This document shows, one piece after another, positions 1-9,761 of a stretch of DNA of 63,071 nt. A model generated the notes under the pieces. That model was given only the letters and a program-made list of their open reading frames with translations, searched no databases and was not told the origin of the DNA. Positions within the stretch are counted from its first letter, which is position 1, and each line of letters begins with the position of its first letter. Position numbers and translations under genes: made by a program. The stretch comes from SXXH01 sp041165735 (GTDB taxonomy: Bacteria; Planctomycetota; UBA1135; GCA-002686595), in contig JBKDQQ010000082.1 in assembly GCA_046341775.1 (NCBI GenBank), positions 1 through 63,071 on the forward strand. The letters are read 5' to 3'.

Positions 1-275
1 ATGGTGATCACGCCACCGTCGTTCTTGGTCAGGATGCTCTCCCCGACGACGATCGGGCCGCGGTCGACCCTCGTCTGGTCGGGCCAATGGAGAATGAGCG
101 CACAGCCAGGAAACCCGGAGTGGCCAACCTTTAGGGAGTGGCCAACCTCTACGGAGTGGCCAACCCTATTTCCAAACACGGACACCAGAGCCGCGCCCCC
201 GAGTGTGAGGCAGAAGGTGACCATCCCGAACATGACGAGCTTTCGAACTGCGTAACGACCAGGCGACTTGAACAT
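1..275 (-). CDS. Degenerate Flp-pilin-like paralogue, C-terminus beyond the window
   Basis: Reading down from an ATG at 275-273 there is an open frame that leaves the window at base 1, so at least 91 codons are present. Its segment VSVFGNRVG matches VSVFGNKVG of the adjacent Flp pilin, and its last visible stretch, ending LTKNDGGVIT, matches IKTKNDGGVIN of the same pilin, so the two genes look like duplicates. The processing site of the pilin (G-SALVEY) is not recognisable here, the start has no clear Shine-Dalgarno sequence, and between the conserved ends three copies of a six-residue VGHS unit are inserted. It lies downstream of a strong hairpin. It may be a minor pilin, a decaying copy, or non-functional. 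Confidence 0.55.
   Translation of the reverse strand, partial: MFKSPGRYAVRKLVMFGMVTFCLTLGGAALVSVFGNRVGHSVEVGHSLKVGHSGFPGCALILHWPDQTRVDRGPIVVGESILTKNDGGVIT
117..166. repeat. Three tandem copies of an 18-bp unit
   Basis: The plus strand carries ggagtggccaacc at 117, 135 and 153, an exact 18-bp period. In the minus-strand reading frame each copy encodes V-G-H-S plus two variable residues, so the repeat keeps the frame of the pilin-like paralogue. It sits where the neighbouring intact pilin has a short Gly-rich stretch. Confidence 0.9.
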
Positions 276-384
276 GAGTAGATGAAGTGAGAGTGATCCA
301 AGGGCGCGCGCAAGCCAAGTGAACAGCTTGCCGCCCGAAGCGGGATTGGCGGCCTGGCCGCCACATGAAAACTGCACCGCGGTC

Positions 385-413
385 TGGCCCGAGCGCGTGG
401 TGCGCTCGGGCCA
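385..413 (-). terminator. Strong hairpin after the Flp pilin gene
   Basis: A perfect 12-bp stem (385-396 with 402-413) closes a 5-nt loop, starting about 20 nt downstream of the pilin stop codon. Read on the minus strand, a TTTT run follows only after some distance, so it may work as an inefficient terminator or as a 3' mRNA stabiliser that raises pilin output relative to the paralogue behind it. Confidence 0.6.
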
Positions 414-432
414 ACGACGCGCCTTGCTCGAG

Positions 433-753
433 TCAGTTGCTCGGATCGACGACCAAGTCTTCGGGATTCTCGATGCCGAAGTTGTCCTGGATGTTGTTGC
501 CGGCGCTCGCGTCGATGTTGATCACGCCGCCGTCGTTCTTGGTCTTGATGACCTTGCCGACGGCGATCTGACCGCTATCCGCGGCCGTCTGGCCGGGGAG
601 GAGGCCTCCCGCGGTGCCCATGATCCCGCCGACCTTGTTGCCGAACACCGACACCGCGACGGCGCCCACCAGGGCGACGCCGGCGACGATCAGGCCGTAC
701 TCGACGAGGGCGGAACCGCGCTTGCCGCGGCGGATGTGATTGACAGTCTTCAT
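433..753 (-). CDS. flp: Flp/Fap-type major pilin
   Basis: A 106-residue type IVb pilin subunit. It begins with a basic leader and the class III processing motif: cleavage is expected after Gly13, followed by SALVEY, so Glu18 is the conserved Glu at +5 and Tyr19 follows. A hydrophobic helix (about 20-40) comes next. The mature part of about 93 residues is longer than the usual 50-60 of Flp pilins and has a polar Asn/Asp-rich tail. The start has a strong purine-rich ribosome-binding site (GGAAGGAAAGAG), in keeping with high expression. It is near the end of the tad gene cluster and is followed by a hairpin. A prepilin peptidase must be encoded elsewhere. Confidence 0.93.
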   Translation of the reverse strand: MKTVNHIRRGKRGSALVEYGLIVAGVALVGAVAVSVFGNKVGGIMGTAGGLLPGQTAADSGQIAVGKVIKTKNDGGVINIDASAGNNIQDNFGIENPEDLVVDPSN

Positions 754-840
754 GATTTCGATCTCTTTCCTTCCGACGCGTCGTGATGAAGGCCGGCTTC
801 GTTGGTCGGAGCGACGAAGCAGGCCGTGTTGCTCGTTGCG

Positions 841-1545
841 TCAGCCGTTCTTGGCGAGGCCCATGGCGGCGAGGCGCGCCTTGGACGGCTGGTGGTCGGG
901 CTTGGCTTCCAAGGTGGCGCGGAAGCAGCGAGCGGCTTCGTCGGGCTGGCCTTGCGCCTCGGCGAGCAGGCCGCGATGGAAGGACACGCGCCATGCGGGA
1001 GCGCCGAGCTTCTCGGCGGCGTCGAGCGCGGACGCCGCGCCGGCATGGTCGTCGGCCGCGAAGCAGGTGGCCGACAACTGCTCGCGCAAGCCGGGATGGT
1101 CCGGTGCGTGGGCGATCTGCTGCGCGAGCAAGCGCCTGGCGTAGGGCAGGTTGCCCTGCTCGACGGCGATGCGCGCGCGCAGCACGGCCGCGTCGGCGTG
1201 CGCGGTGTGCAGGTGGAACAACCGATCGAGGTAGTCGACGGACTTCTCCACCTCGCGCGCCTCGTAGGCCAAGGCCGCGTTGGCCATCAAGGTCCGCGCG
1301 TGGCTCGGGTGTTCGACCGCGAGGCGCTGGATCTCGTTGCGGGCTCGTTGGGCGTCGACGACGATGTGGGCCGAGCCGCCGGATTGGCGCCCGGATTCGC
1401 GGCTTTCGCGCCACGCCTCGAGCAAGGTGTCGAGGCGCTGGTCGGCGTCGACGACTTCGCTGCGATGGCCGAAGTCGGGCGTGCCGCAGGCGGTGCAGGC
1501 CAACGCCAAGGCGAGGCCGGCGAAGAGCGTGGTGTTGCTGCGCAT
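841..1545 (-). CDS. TPR-containing probable lipoprotein of the tad locus (TadD-like)
   Basis: A 234-residue protein with a hydrophobic N-terminus holding two cysteines (Cys17 and Cys20), either of which could be a lipidation site although neither lipobox is perfect. The rest is helical and Ala-rich, with tetratricopeptide-like repeats (for example around the LAYEAREVEKSVDYL and AEAQGQPDEAARCF segments). TadD proteins of Flp pilus systems are TPR lipoproteins thought to assist secretin assembly or localisation. The position between the secretin and the pilin, 6 nt behind the secretin stop, supports that role here. The assignment rests on architecture and context. Confidence 0.75.
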   Translation of the reverse strand: MRSNTTLFAGLALALACTACGTPDFGHRSEVVDADQRLDTLLEAWRESRESGRQSGGSAHIVVDAQRARNEIQRLAVEHPSHARTLMANAALAYEAREVEKSVDYLDRLFHLHTAHADAAVLRARIAVEQGNLPYARRLLAQQIAHAPDHPGLREQLSATCFAADDHAGAASALDAAEKLGAPAWRVSFHRGLLAEAQGQPDEAARCFRATLEAKPDHQPSKARLAAMGLAKNG

Positions 1546-1551
1546 GGTGGC

Positions 1552-3789
1552 TCAGTCCTTCTTGGTCGCGGGGGCGAAAGGCACGAGCTCCTCGACGCCC
1601 TGGTGTTCCCACACCAAGGGCTTCGTGGGCTGGTCGCGCACGATCACGGGGGTGACGACGAAGACCAGTTCACGGTCCGCGTCGCTGTAGCTCTTGTCTT
1701 GGAAGAGGCCGCCGACGAGCGGCACCTCGTGCAGCCACGGGGTCTGCCCCGAGTCGTCGCTGCGGCGTTGCTTGACGAGGCCGCCCACGAGCAGCGATTG
1801 CCCGTCGCGCAAGCGCGTGGTGGTCTTCAGCGATTGCTTGTTGAACGCCACCGTGCCCTGGTCGCTGCCGGTGGTCTCGCGCACGGTCGTCGTCAGCTCG
1901 AAGTCGGGGTTGGAGACGCTCGGCACGACGGTCAGGGTCACGTAGCCCTTCTCGTCGACCAGCGGTCGCACGGCGAGGCTGATGCCGAACTCCTTGTCCT
2001 GCACGGTGCTGAACACGCCGACGCCGTTGGTGTTGGCGCCCACGGGCGTCGTGACGCTGCTGTTGATGGCGACGCTGCCGCCATCGCCCACCGCCGCGAC
2101 CTCGCCCGAGAGAACCGTCAAGGTCGGCGTCGTCAGGGCGCGCGCGATGCCTTCGGTCTCCAGCAGGTTGAAGGCCCAATCGAGGCCCAGGCGCCCGCCG
2201 CCCAGTTGCATGGTGCTGCCGAAGCCGCCCTCGAGGAAGGACAGGATGCCCGCCGCGTCGGCGCCGCCGGAGCCGAGCACCGGCTCGCCGCTGGCGTTGG
2301 TGACGATGTTCCCGTCCGCGTCGGTGGCGAAGGAGTTGGGGTCGATGCCGTTCGAGTCGAAGTCCGCGTACTGGAGCTTCTTCACGTCCGAGCCCCACGA
2401 CAGGAGCGCCGTGCGGTTGACCTCGTAGATGCGGATCGAGACGCGCACCTGCGGCAAGTCCTCGACTTCGAGGAAGGACACCACGCGGCCGCCGGCGAGT
2501 TCGACCACCTTGGCGCGCGCCAAGTTCGCGCCCAGCTCGCTCTGCAGCAGCTTCGCCTGGTTGTTCGAGCTGGAGCCGGACTGGCCGAGGATCGCGCCGA
2601 GGGCGTTGCCCTGGTTCGTCGAGCGATCGACCGCCAGCGCGCCGGATTCGTCGGCCACGACCTTGATGTCCTCGAGCACGTCGTCGAGGCGCAAGGGCCG
2701 TTCCGTGATGCGCGTCCCCCCGCCATCGAGGGTCTCGGTGATGCGCTCGATCTCGCCTTCGCGCTTGCGCCGCGCAAGGTCCAACTGCGCGTGCATCTTG
2801 GCCGCGAGCGTCAGGGTGCGCGCGAGGCTCGTCTGGTCCGGCACGGTGCCGTTCAGGACGAGGATGTCGCCGGCGCCGAAGTCCGCTTCGCCCGACAGGC
2901 GCGAGACGCGCACCTTCGTCGCGCCCACCTGGGCGTGGATGGCGCGCTCGATCGCCTGCTCGATCGCGGCGGGGCGGTCCTCGACCACGATCATGTTCAC
3001 GATGCGCGCCTTGTCGCCGAGGATGCCGGTGGCGACGCGGAAGGCGGTGTCGAGCTGCGCCAGGTCCTTGACCCGGCCCTCGATGATGGCGACCAGCTCG
3101 CTCGCGCCCTGGCCCGACAGTTGGCGCACGCGCGCGTCCGCCACGCCCACCACGGTCAATTCGTCGCGGATGCGCCCCTCGAGGGTCTGCGATCCGTCGC
3201 GCACGCGCAGCAGGTTGATGACGCGCAGGTCCTTCAAGTACTCGCGCGCCACCTCGCCGGCGCGCTCGGCCTGGCTCAAGGTGTCGACGAGGCCGCTCAG
3301 CACGATCGCCTCGGTGTCCGGCGCGCGATCGACCTTGATCTCGGCGTTGATCGTGGCGAGTTGCGCCTTGAGGAACGACAGGTCGCGCTGCACCTCGATG
3401 GCGAGCTGCTCCACGCTGCCGTCGACGTAGGTGATGGTCAGCGTCGCGCGGCCGGCGGACAACCCGCGCAGGCGCAGCTCCGCGCCGCGCGTCGCTTCGA
3501 CGGCGAAGAAGCCGCCGATGACCGAGGTGACTTCCTTGATCTCCTTCGAGAAGCGCAGGATGGCCTCTTCCCCCACGCGCAAGGGCTTCAGCGCCTTGCC
3601 CGGCGCGTTGTCCTGCATGACCTCGACGAGGAACGAACCCGATTGGGGACGCGCGTAGAAGCTGGGGCCGCGCAGGACCGCGGGCGTCGCCGCTCCGAGG
3701 CTGGCCACGACCAGCGCGCCCGCCCACATCTGGCTCTTGAGCGGAGCGCCCGAGCGTCGGGCGCGGTGCAAGGCGTCGAACATTCGCAT
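1552..3789 (-). CDS. cpaC: Secretin, outer-membrane channel of the Tad pilus (CpaC/RcpA)
   Basis: Encodes a 745-residue secretin if the ATG at 3789 is used (MRMF...; another ATG lies 6 nt later). After a signal/hydrophobic segment (about 21-38) comes the CpaC N-terminal domain, then three BON-like repeats (about 140-200, 205-270 and 275-360) instead of the single one usual in CpaC, then the secretin domain. The C-terminal part has the typical secretin sequence LRDGQSLLVGGL, the LPLVG-type signature appears as VPLVGGLF, and a beta-rich end VFVVTPVIV follows. The pilus is expected to exit through this channel. The gene lies in the tad cluster between tadC and the TPR lipoprotein. The same frame is open much further upstream, but that part overlaps tadC and is not coding. 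Confidence 0.93.
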   Translation of the reverse strand: MRMFDALHRARRSGAPLKSQMWAGALVVASLGAATPAVLRGPSFYARPQSGSFLVEVMQDNAPGKALKPLRVGEEAILRFSKEIKEVTSVIGGFFAVEATRGAELRLRGLSAGRATLTITYVDGSVEQLAIEVQRDLSFLKAQLATINAEIKVDRAPDTEAIVLSGLVDTLSQAERAGEVAREYLKDLRVINLLRVRDGSQTLEGRIRDELTVVGVADARVRQLSGQGASELVAIIEGRVKDLAQLDTAFRVATGILGDKARIVNMIVVEDRPAAIEQAIERAIHAQVGATKVRVSRLSGEADFGAGDILVLNGTVPDQTSLARTLTLAAKMHAQLDLARRKREGEIERITETLDGGGTRITERPLRLDDVLEDIKVVADESGALAVDRSTNQGNALGAILGQSGSSSNNQAKLLQSELGANLARAKVVELAGGRVVSFLEVEDLPQVRVSIRIYEVNRTALLSWGSDVKKLQYADFDSNGIDPNSFATDADGNIVTNASGEPVLGSGGADAAGILSFLEGGFGSTMQLGGGRLGLDWAFNLLETEGIARALTTPTLTVLSGEVAAVGDGGSVAINSSVTTPVGANTNGVGVFSTVQDKEFGISLAVRPLVDEKGYVTLTVVPSVSNPDFELTTTVRETTGSDQGTVAFNKQSLKTTTRLRDGQSLLVGGLVKQRRSDDSGQTPWLHEVPLVGGLFQDKSYSDADRELVFVVTPVIVRDQPTKPLVWEHQGVEELVPFAPATKKD

Positions 3790-3911
3790 GGGGAAGATCT
3801 CGGTCGTGTCCGGTGGTGCGACCAGGAGCGGAACTCCCGGCGCGTCGCTTCCGCGCGGGGATGCAGGCTCGTGGCGGAAAAGTCGTGGAAATCGGCGCGC
3901 AGCCTCGCGCG

Positions 3912-4844
3912 TCACTGCGAGACGGCCATGCCGGCGACGAAGTCGACGAGCTTGTACATGGCCGGTCCGAGGGCGACGACGAAGATGCCGGGCAGGAAGC
4001 AGATGACGAGCGGGAAGACCAGCTTGACCGTCATGGCCTGCGCCATGGCGTTGGCCTCCTCGCGTCGACGGTTGCGCAGGTCGTCGGCCTGGGCGCGCAG
4101 CACGCGCGTGAAGCCCGAGCCCACTTGCTCGGCTTGCACCAGCGCCGACACGAAGTTCGTGATGGCGGGATGCTCGATGCGCCGCCCGAAGCGGCGGAAG
4201 CACTGCACGCGCGGCACTCCGCCGCGCAGCTCGGCGTCGAACACGCGCAGATCCTCGAGCAGCGGCCTGCGGCCCTTGCTGGTGGCGAGCGTCTTCTGCA
4301 AGGCGAGGTCGAACGCCAAGCCGGATTCGCTCATCGTCGCCAGCATCTCCAGCGTCGTGGGCAGGTCCTCCTCGACCTGCTTCAAGCGCTCCTTGCGGTG
4401 GGAGTCGACGACCGCCCAAGGCAGGATCGCCGCGCCGAGGAGCAGCAACCACGGCGTCGACGCCACCAATCCGGCGAGGAGGCTCGACACCGCTCCGGTG
4501 GTCGAACCCGCGATGGCCTGGGCCCGCGCCAACAAGCCGGCCGACTCGAGGAACCACGCGCAAGCGCCGGCGACGAGGAGGCAGGCGGCCCAACCCAGCA
4601 GGAAGCGCCGCGGCGCGTCGGGGCGACGATGGCCGGCGAGGTGCAACTTGCGACGCAGCCAGCCGTGCTTCTCAAGGTCCTCGACGGCGACCCGCTCGAC
4701 TTCGATGGCGCTCTCCTCGGCCCAGGCCCGGCTGCGCGCGCGATCGGACAACATGCGGCGACGCATGTACCAGACCATGAGGGCGAGGCAGGCGGTCCAA
4801 CCGACGGCGACGATGGCGAGGCGTGCTTGCTGGTCGAGTTCCAT
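3912..4844 (-). CDS. tadC: Tad pilus inner-membrane platform protein TadC
   Basis: A 310-residue T2SSF-family protein. It has an N-terminal membrane helix (about 8-25), a basic cytoplasmic stretch, two hydrophobic segments near 75-130, the cytoplasmic helical domain containing LPTTLEMLATMSESGLAFD, and a C-terminal membrane helix pair (LVFPLVICFLPGIFVVALGPAMY). TadB and TadC form the platform on which the ATPase TadA drives pilin extrusion. The start MELDQQ (ATG at 4844) is chosen because it fits family length and follows the tadB stop by 7 nt. Longer in-frame starts would run into tadB. Confidence 0.92.
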   Translation of the reverse strand: MELDQQARLAIVAVGWTACLALMVWYMRRRMLSDRARSRAWAEESAIEVERVAVEDLEKHGWLRRKLHLAGHRRPDAPRRFLLGWAACLLVAGACAWFLESAGLLARAQAIAGSTTGAVSSLLAGLVASTPWLLLLGAAILPWAVVDSHRKERLKQVEEDLPTTLEMLATMSESGLAFDLALQKTLATSKGRRPLLEDLRVFDAELRGGVPRVQCFRRFGRRIEHPAITNFVSALVQAEQVGSGFTRVLRAQADDLRNRRREEANAMAQAMTVKLVFPLVICFLPGIFVVALGPAMYKLVDFVAGMAVSQ

Positions 4845-4851
4845 GGGATCC

Positions 4852-5711
4852 TCAGAAGCGCAGCTGCGACAGGCGGGTGATCCACTGCAGGCCGGCGGCT
4901 TGCAGCAGGATGGCCATGGAGGCGAAGAGGGTGCCGACATCGCTGCCCGCGAAGGCTTCGAAGTCCGCTTCGTTCTGCAGCCACATCACGAGCGCCAATC
5001 CGTAGGTGATGGCGCAGATGCCGATGACGGAGGCCTGCGCCTGCGTCGTCTGCGAGCGCACCTTGCGGCCGATCTCGATGCGGTCGCGGATCGAGCGCCC
5101 GACGGAGGCGAGCGTCGTCGCCAGGCTGCCCCCGGCTTCGCTCTGCACCGCCATGCTGTAGGCGTACAGGCGGAAGTTCTCGAGCGGCACGCGCTTGGCG
5201 AGGTCCTCGAACACGAGGCTCGGCCGATCGCCGCCGCGCAGGCGCGCGAGCACGAACTCGAGTTCGGCCTTCAGCGGATCGCGCGATTCGCGCGCCGCGG
5301 TCTCGATCGCCTCGGGCACGGCGGATCCGGCCACCAGTCCGGACACCATCAAGTCGATCGAGTTCGCCAGCTGCGTCTCGAGTTCGAGGGTCCGGCGGGC
5401 GTGGTGGATGCCCTCGACGATCAGGCCGAGCACGGTCGCCATGGCGCCGAACGCCAGGCAGTAGAGCGGCGCGAGCCCGAGCCACAGGAAGAGCAGCGCC
5501 GCGCAGCCCGCGCCGAACAAGGGCGCGATCCACCGCCGACGGCGCAGCGCCGGGCACAACTCCGCCTCCGCGCGCTGCTCCTCGTGCTCCGCCGCCTCCT
5601 TGAGATCCTGGGCGTAGAGGCGCTGGCGCGCGACATGGCGCAGGTAGTGCGTCCGCGCGGCCCAGATGGCGCCGCCCACGGCCACCGGCGCCAGGGACAA
5701 GGCGACCCAGC

Positions 5712-5715
<4 letters not shown>
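4852..5715 (-). CDS. tadB: Tad pilus inner-membrane platform protein TadB
   Basis: A 287-residue T2SSF-family protein starting with GTG at 5715, which overlaps the tadA stop in a GTGA arrangement, so the two are translationally coupled. It has an N-terminal helix, a charged stretch (about 25-60), a helix pair (APLFGAGCAALLFLWLGLAPLYCLAFGAM), a soluble helical domain with ELETQLANSIDLMVSGLVAGSAVPEAIE, and two C-terminal helices. It is expected to pair with TadC in the inner membrane. Order and spacing are those of a classical tad operon. Confidence 0.93.
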
Positions 5716-7142
<1,427 letters not shown>

Positions 7143-7145
7143 GGT

Positions 7146-8378
7146 TCACTCCGCCCCGGCCAGCGCGGCCGCGGGATCGCCTTCCATGCGCGCCGCCGGC
7201 GCCTCCGCGCCGCGCGACACGGGCAGGGTCTCCTGGATGTCGTCGACCAGCTTCTTCACCGTGCGGCCGAAGCCCCACCAGCGGTTGCCGTGCAGCATGT
7301 AGGGCCTGCCGGTGTTCAAGGCCGTGATCAAGCGCTTCTGGTAGGGCACGACGAAGTCGACCTCGCGCTCCAGGCGCGCCTCCACGTCGGAGAGCGTCAG
7401 GCCGCCCGGCGCCGACTCGAAGTTGTTGTTGAGCACGACGCGCGTGCGCTCGCGCGGGTAGCCGAGGTGCAGCAGCACCGGCAGCAACCGCGCGCATCCC
7501 AGCACGTTCGGCACCGTGTTCTGCGCGACGACGTAGGCGCGATCCGACAAGTCGAGGATCGCCATGATCATGCCGTCGAGCATCGGGAACGTGTCGACGA
7601 TGACGTAGTCGTAGCTGCGACGCGCCAGGGCGAGCACGCGGGTCAACGCCTCGTCGTCGATGTCGGCCGCCTCGACCGCGTCGATGGGCGCGGAGAGCAC
7701 GTCCAGTCCGCACTCGTGGCGCGCCACCAGCTTGCGCAGCAGGGTCTCGTCGAGGCGGCTCTTCTCGCGCGCCGCCGAGGCGAGGCTGGTCGTGGGAGCG
7801 AGGTCGAGCATCGGCGCGCAGCTGCCGAGGTGCAACGACACGTCGACCAGCAGCACGCGTCCCGGTTCCATGCGGCGCGCGAGCTCGACCGCGGTCGAAA
7901 CCGACATGGTCGACTTGCCCACGCCGCCCTTGTTGCTGACGAAGGACAGGATGCGGCCCAGCTCGCGCCGCGCCTCGGCCGGGCGCCGCAGCAGGCGGTC
8001 GAGCAGCTGCTGGAGCTCCGGCGCCGCCAGCGGACGGCGCAGGAAGTCCTGCACCTGCGAACGCATCGCCTCGATGATCACCGTGTGCTCGTTCTCGCCG
8101 AAGCCCAGGTTCTCCGGCCGGTACAGCGCGACCACGGCGGTGCCCGGCGAGCAGGCCTGGATCTCCTCCGCGAAGGGCTTGATGGCGCGCGGGTCGCCCT
8201 CGAGCTGCGTGCAAATGATCTCGGGGCGACGACTGCGGGCGACCTCCACCGCCTGGCGGTGCGAGCGCGCGTGGTGCAGCACGGGCGTCCACTTGCGCAG
8301 GGAGCCGATGGCCGCCTCGAACTCGGACTGCAGGCTCGAGTCGTTGCCGACGATCAGGATGTGGGGAGTGGTGCTCAT
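7146..8378 (-). CDS. cpaE: TadZ/CpaE, MinD-like ATPase with a response-regulator-like N-domain
   Basis: A 410-residue protein. Residues 1-125 form a receiver-like domain (ILIVGND start), and the C-terminal part is a ParA/MinD ATPase with the deviant Walker A KGGVGKST (150-157), VLLVDVSLHLGS and DYVIVDTFPMLDG. TadZ/CpaE proteins place the Tad machine in the cell. The usual phospho-acceptor Asp of a receiver domain is not obvious, as in other CpaE proteins. It is 3 nt ahead of tadA. Confidence 0.94.
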   Translation of the reverse strand: MSTTPHILIVGNDSSLQSEFEAAIGSLRKWTPVLHHARSHRQAVEVARSRRPEIICTQLEGDPRAIKPFAEEIQACSPGTAVVALYRPENLGFGENEHTVIIEAMRSQVQDFLRRPLAAPELQQLLDRLLRRPAEARRELGRILSFVSNKGGVGKSTMSVSTAVELARRMEPGRVLLVDVSLHLGSCAPMLDLAPTTSLASAAREKSRLDETLLRKLVARHECGLDVLSAPIDAVEAADIDDEALTRVLALARRSYDYVIVDTFPMLDGMIMAILDLSDRAYVVAQNTVPNVLGCARLLPVLLHLGYPRERTRVVLNNNFESAPGGLTLSDVEARLEREVDFVVPYQKRLITALNTGRPYMLHGNRWWGFGRTVKKLVDDIQETLPVSRGAEAPAARMEGDPAAALAGAE

Positions 8379-8402
8379 CGTGGTGGTGCCTTGTGCGTTT
8401 GT

Positions 8403-9761
8403 TCAGCGAAGGAGGGCGGTCGCGAGCAGGACGCCCTTGCGGACGCCGGAACGGTCGTAGGTGCGCGCGCCCGTGGTGTAGGCGAGTTCGTGGTTGCGCC
8501 GCATGACGGCGTCCAGCTCCGACTTCGCCAGCCCGAGCTCCAGTCCGCCGAAGTTGGCGCTGGCGTTGTGCGGCGCGACCCAGGCGTGGACCGTGTCGTG
8601 GTTCGTCGGGAAGCCCAGGCGCAGCGAGCGGATCTGCGGCGCGCCGTTGTTGGCCGCGTACTCGCACTCGACGAAGATCCACAGGACGAGGCGACGCACC
8701 TGGCCGGAAGGGCCGGCGACCTGCTCGTACACGGGGATGTAGCCGCGGCGCTCGGTGAACGGGATCGGCGCGGCGCCGACGGCGCGCGCACCCACGTGTC
8801 CGTCGTGCTGCAGGAACGCGCCGCGCACCACGCCGGCTTGCGAGAGGCTTCCGTCGGCGGCGACGGAGAGCTGCGCCGAGCCCGCGGCGGAGACGAGCTG
8901 CAGGTAGTACTGCGAGTCCAGGCCGAAGCCCAGGTCGCCGAGCATGTGGTTGTTCTCGTTCGAGCTCTCGTCGCGCACGGGCGTTCCCTGCGGCGTGCGC
9001 GGCGGCTTGCCCACGCGCAGCGCGGGAACCCCGCCGGCCACGGCGTGGGCGCGGATGCGCGTGCCATCCCGGCGCGGGTCGCGCTCGCCGGCCGCGCCGC
9101 GCACCAAGGTGCCGAGCGCGAACAGCCACGGCACGGTGGGCAGGCTGCTCGCGACGCCTTCGATGTCCTCGGCGCCGTCGCGCGACAGGCGGACCTCGTA
9201 GCACAGCGACTGGAACGCGTCGACTCCCGTGGCGGGCGCGAAGTCGGGCGTCGCGCCGGACGCGCCGGGGACGAAGCGCTGCGACGGCAGGTAGGTGCCG
9301 GAGCGCTGGTTGCCGCGGGCGTCGTTGGCCTCGTTGTAGGGCAGTTGCGGATCGTCGCACGGATGCGGGCCTTCGAGGTCCACCACCGCGCCCGTGTTCA
9401 TCGAGCCTTCGCCGCCTTCCACGCGGACGTCCGGTCCCGCCGAAAGCCGCACGAGGTCCCCGTTGGCCGGGTCGAGGTCGTCGTCGAAGTACTCGCGCAC
9501 GAAGTCGGAGTTCTTCGAGCGTCGCAGCGCGTTGCTGAGCGGCTGGTACTCCTCGTGGTCGCGCAGGCGCGAACCCTCGACGGCCGCGGGATCGACGGCG
9601 CATTGCATCTCGTGCTGCGTCGACCACCACACGGCGCAGTCGAACGACAGGGCCAGGAAGCCGATGCCGACGAAGCTGAACATGGCGAAGCCCGCGAGGA
9701 CCCCGCCGCGTTCGCCGCGCGGAACGCGCGGCGACGCCGCCTGCGCGCGAACGAGCTTCAC
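8403..9761 (-). CDS. TadG/TadE-like pilus assembly protein with a large exported domain
   Basis: A 452-residue protein beginning with GTG at 9761, which overlaps the cpaB stop (GTGA) and has a GGAGGG ribosome-binding site. One N-terminal membrane helix (about 20-40) is followed by TQHEMQCAVDPAAVEGSRL, the position where TadE/TadG proteins carry their QxAADAAALAA-type helix. The remaining 380 residues should be periplasmic or surface-exposed and have no recognised domain. TadE/F/G proteins are pseudopilin-like minor components. The large C-terminal region has low similarity to anything I can name, so only the N-terminal assignment is firm. Confidence 0.75.
   Translation of the reverse strand: MKLVRAQAASPRVPRGERGGVLAGFAMFSFVGIGFLALSFDCAVWWSTQHEMQCAVDPAAVEGSRLRDHEEYQPLSNALRRSKNSDFVREYFDDDLDPANGDLVRLSAGPDVRVEGGEGSMNTGAVVDLEGPHPCDDPQLPYNEANDARGNQRSGTYLPSQRFVPGASGATPDFAPATGVDAFQSLCYEVRLSRDGAEDIEGVASSLPTVPWLFALGTLVRGAAGERDPRRDGTRIRAHAVAGGVPALRVGKPPRTPQGTPVRDESSNENNHMLGDLGFGLDSQYYLQLVSAAGSAQLSVAADGSLSQAGVVRGAFLQHDGHVGARAVGAAPIPFTERRGYIPVYEQVAGPSGQVRRLVLWIFVECEYAANNGAPQIRSLRLGFPTNHDTVHAWVAPHNASANFGGLELGLAKSELDAVMRRNHELAYTTGARTYDRSGVRKGVLLATALLR

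Noticed and set aside
3790..4593. N-terminal extension of the CpaC frame
   Set aside because: It overlaps tadC and has Arg/Pro-rich composition. A start at 3789 gives a normal secretin N-terminus.
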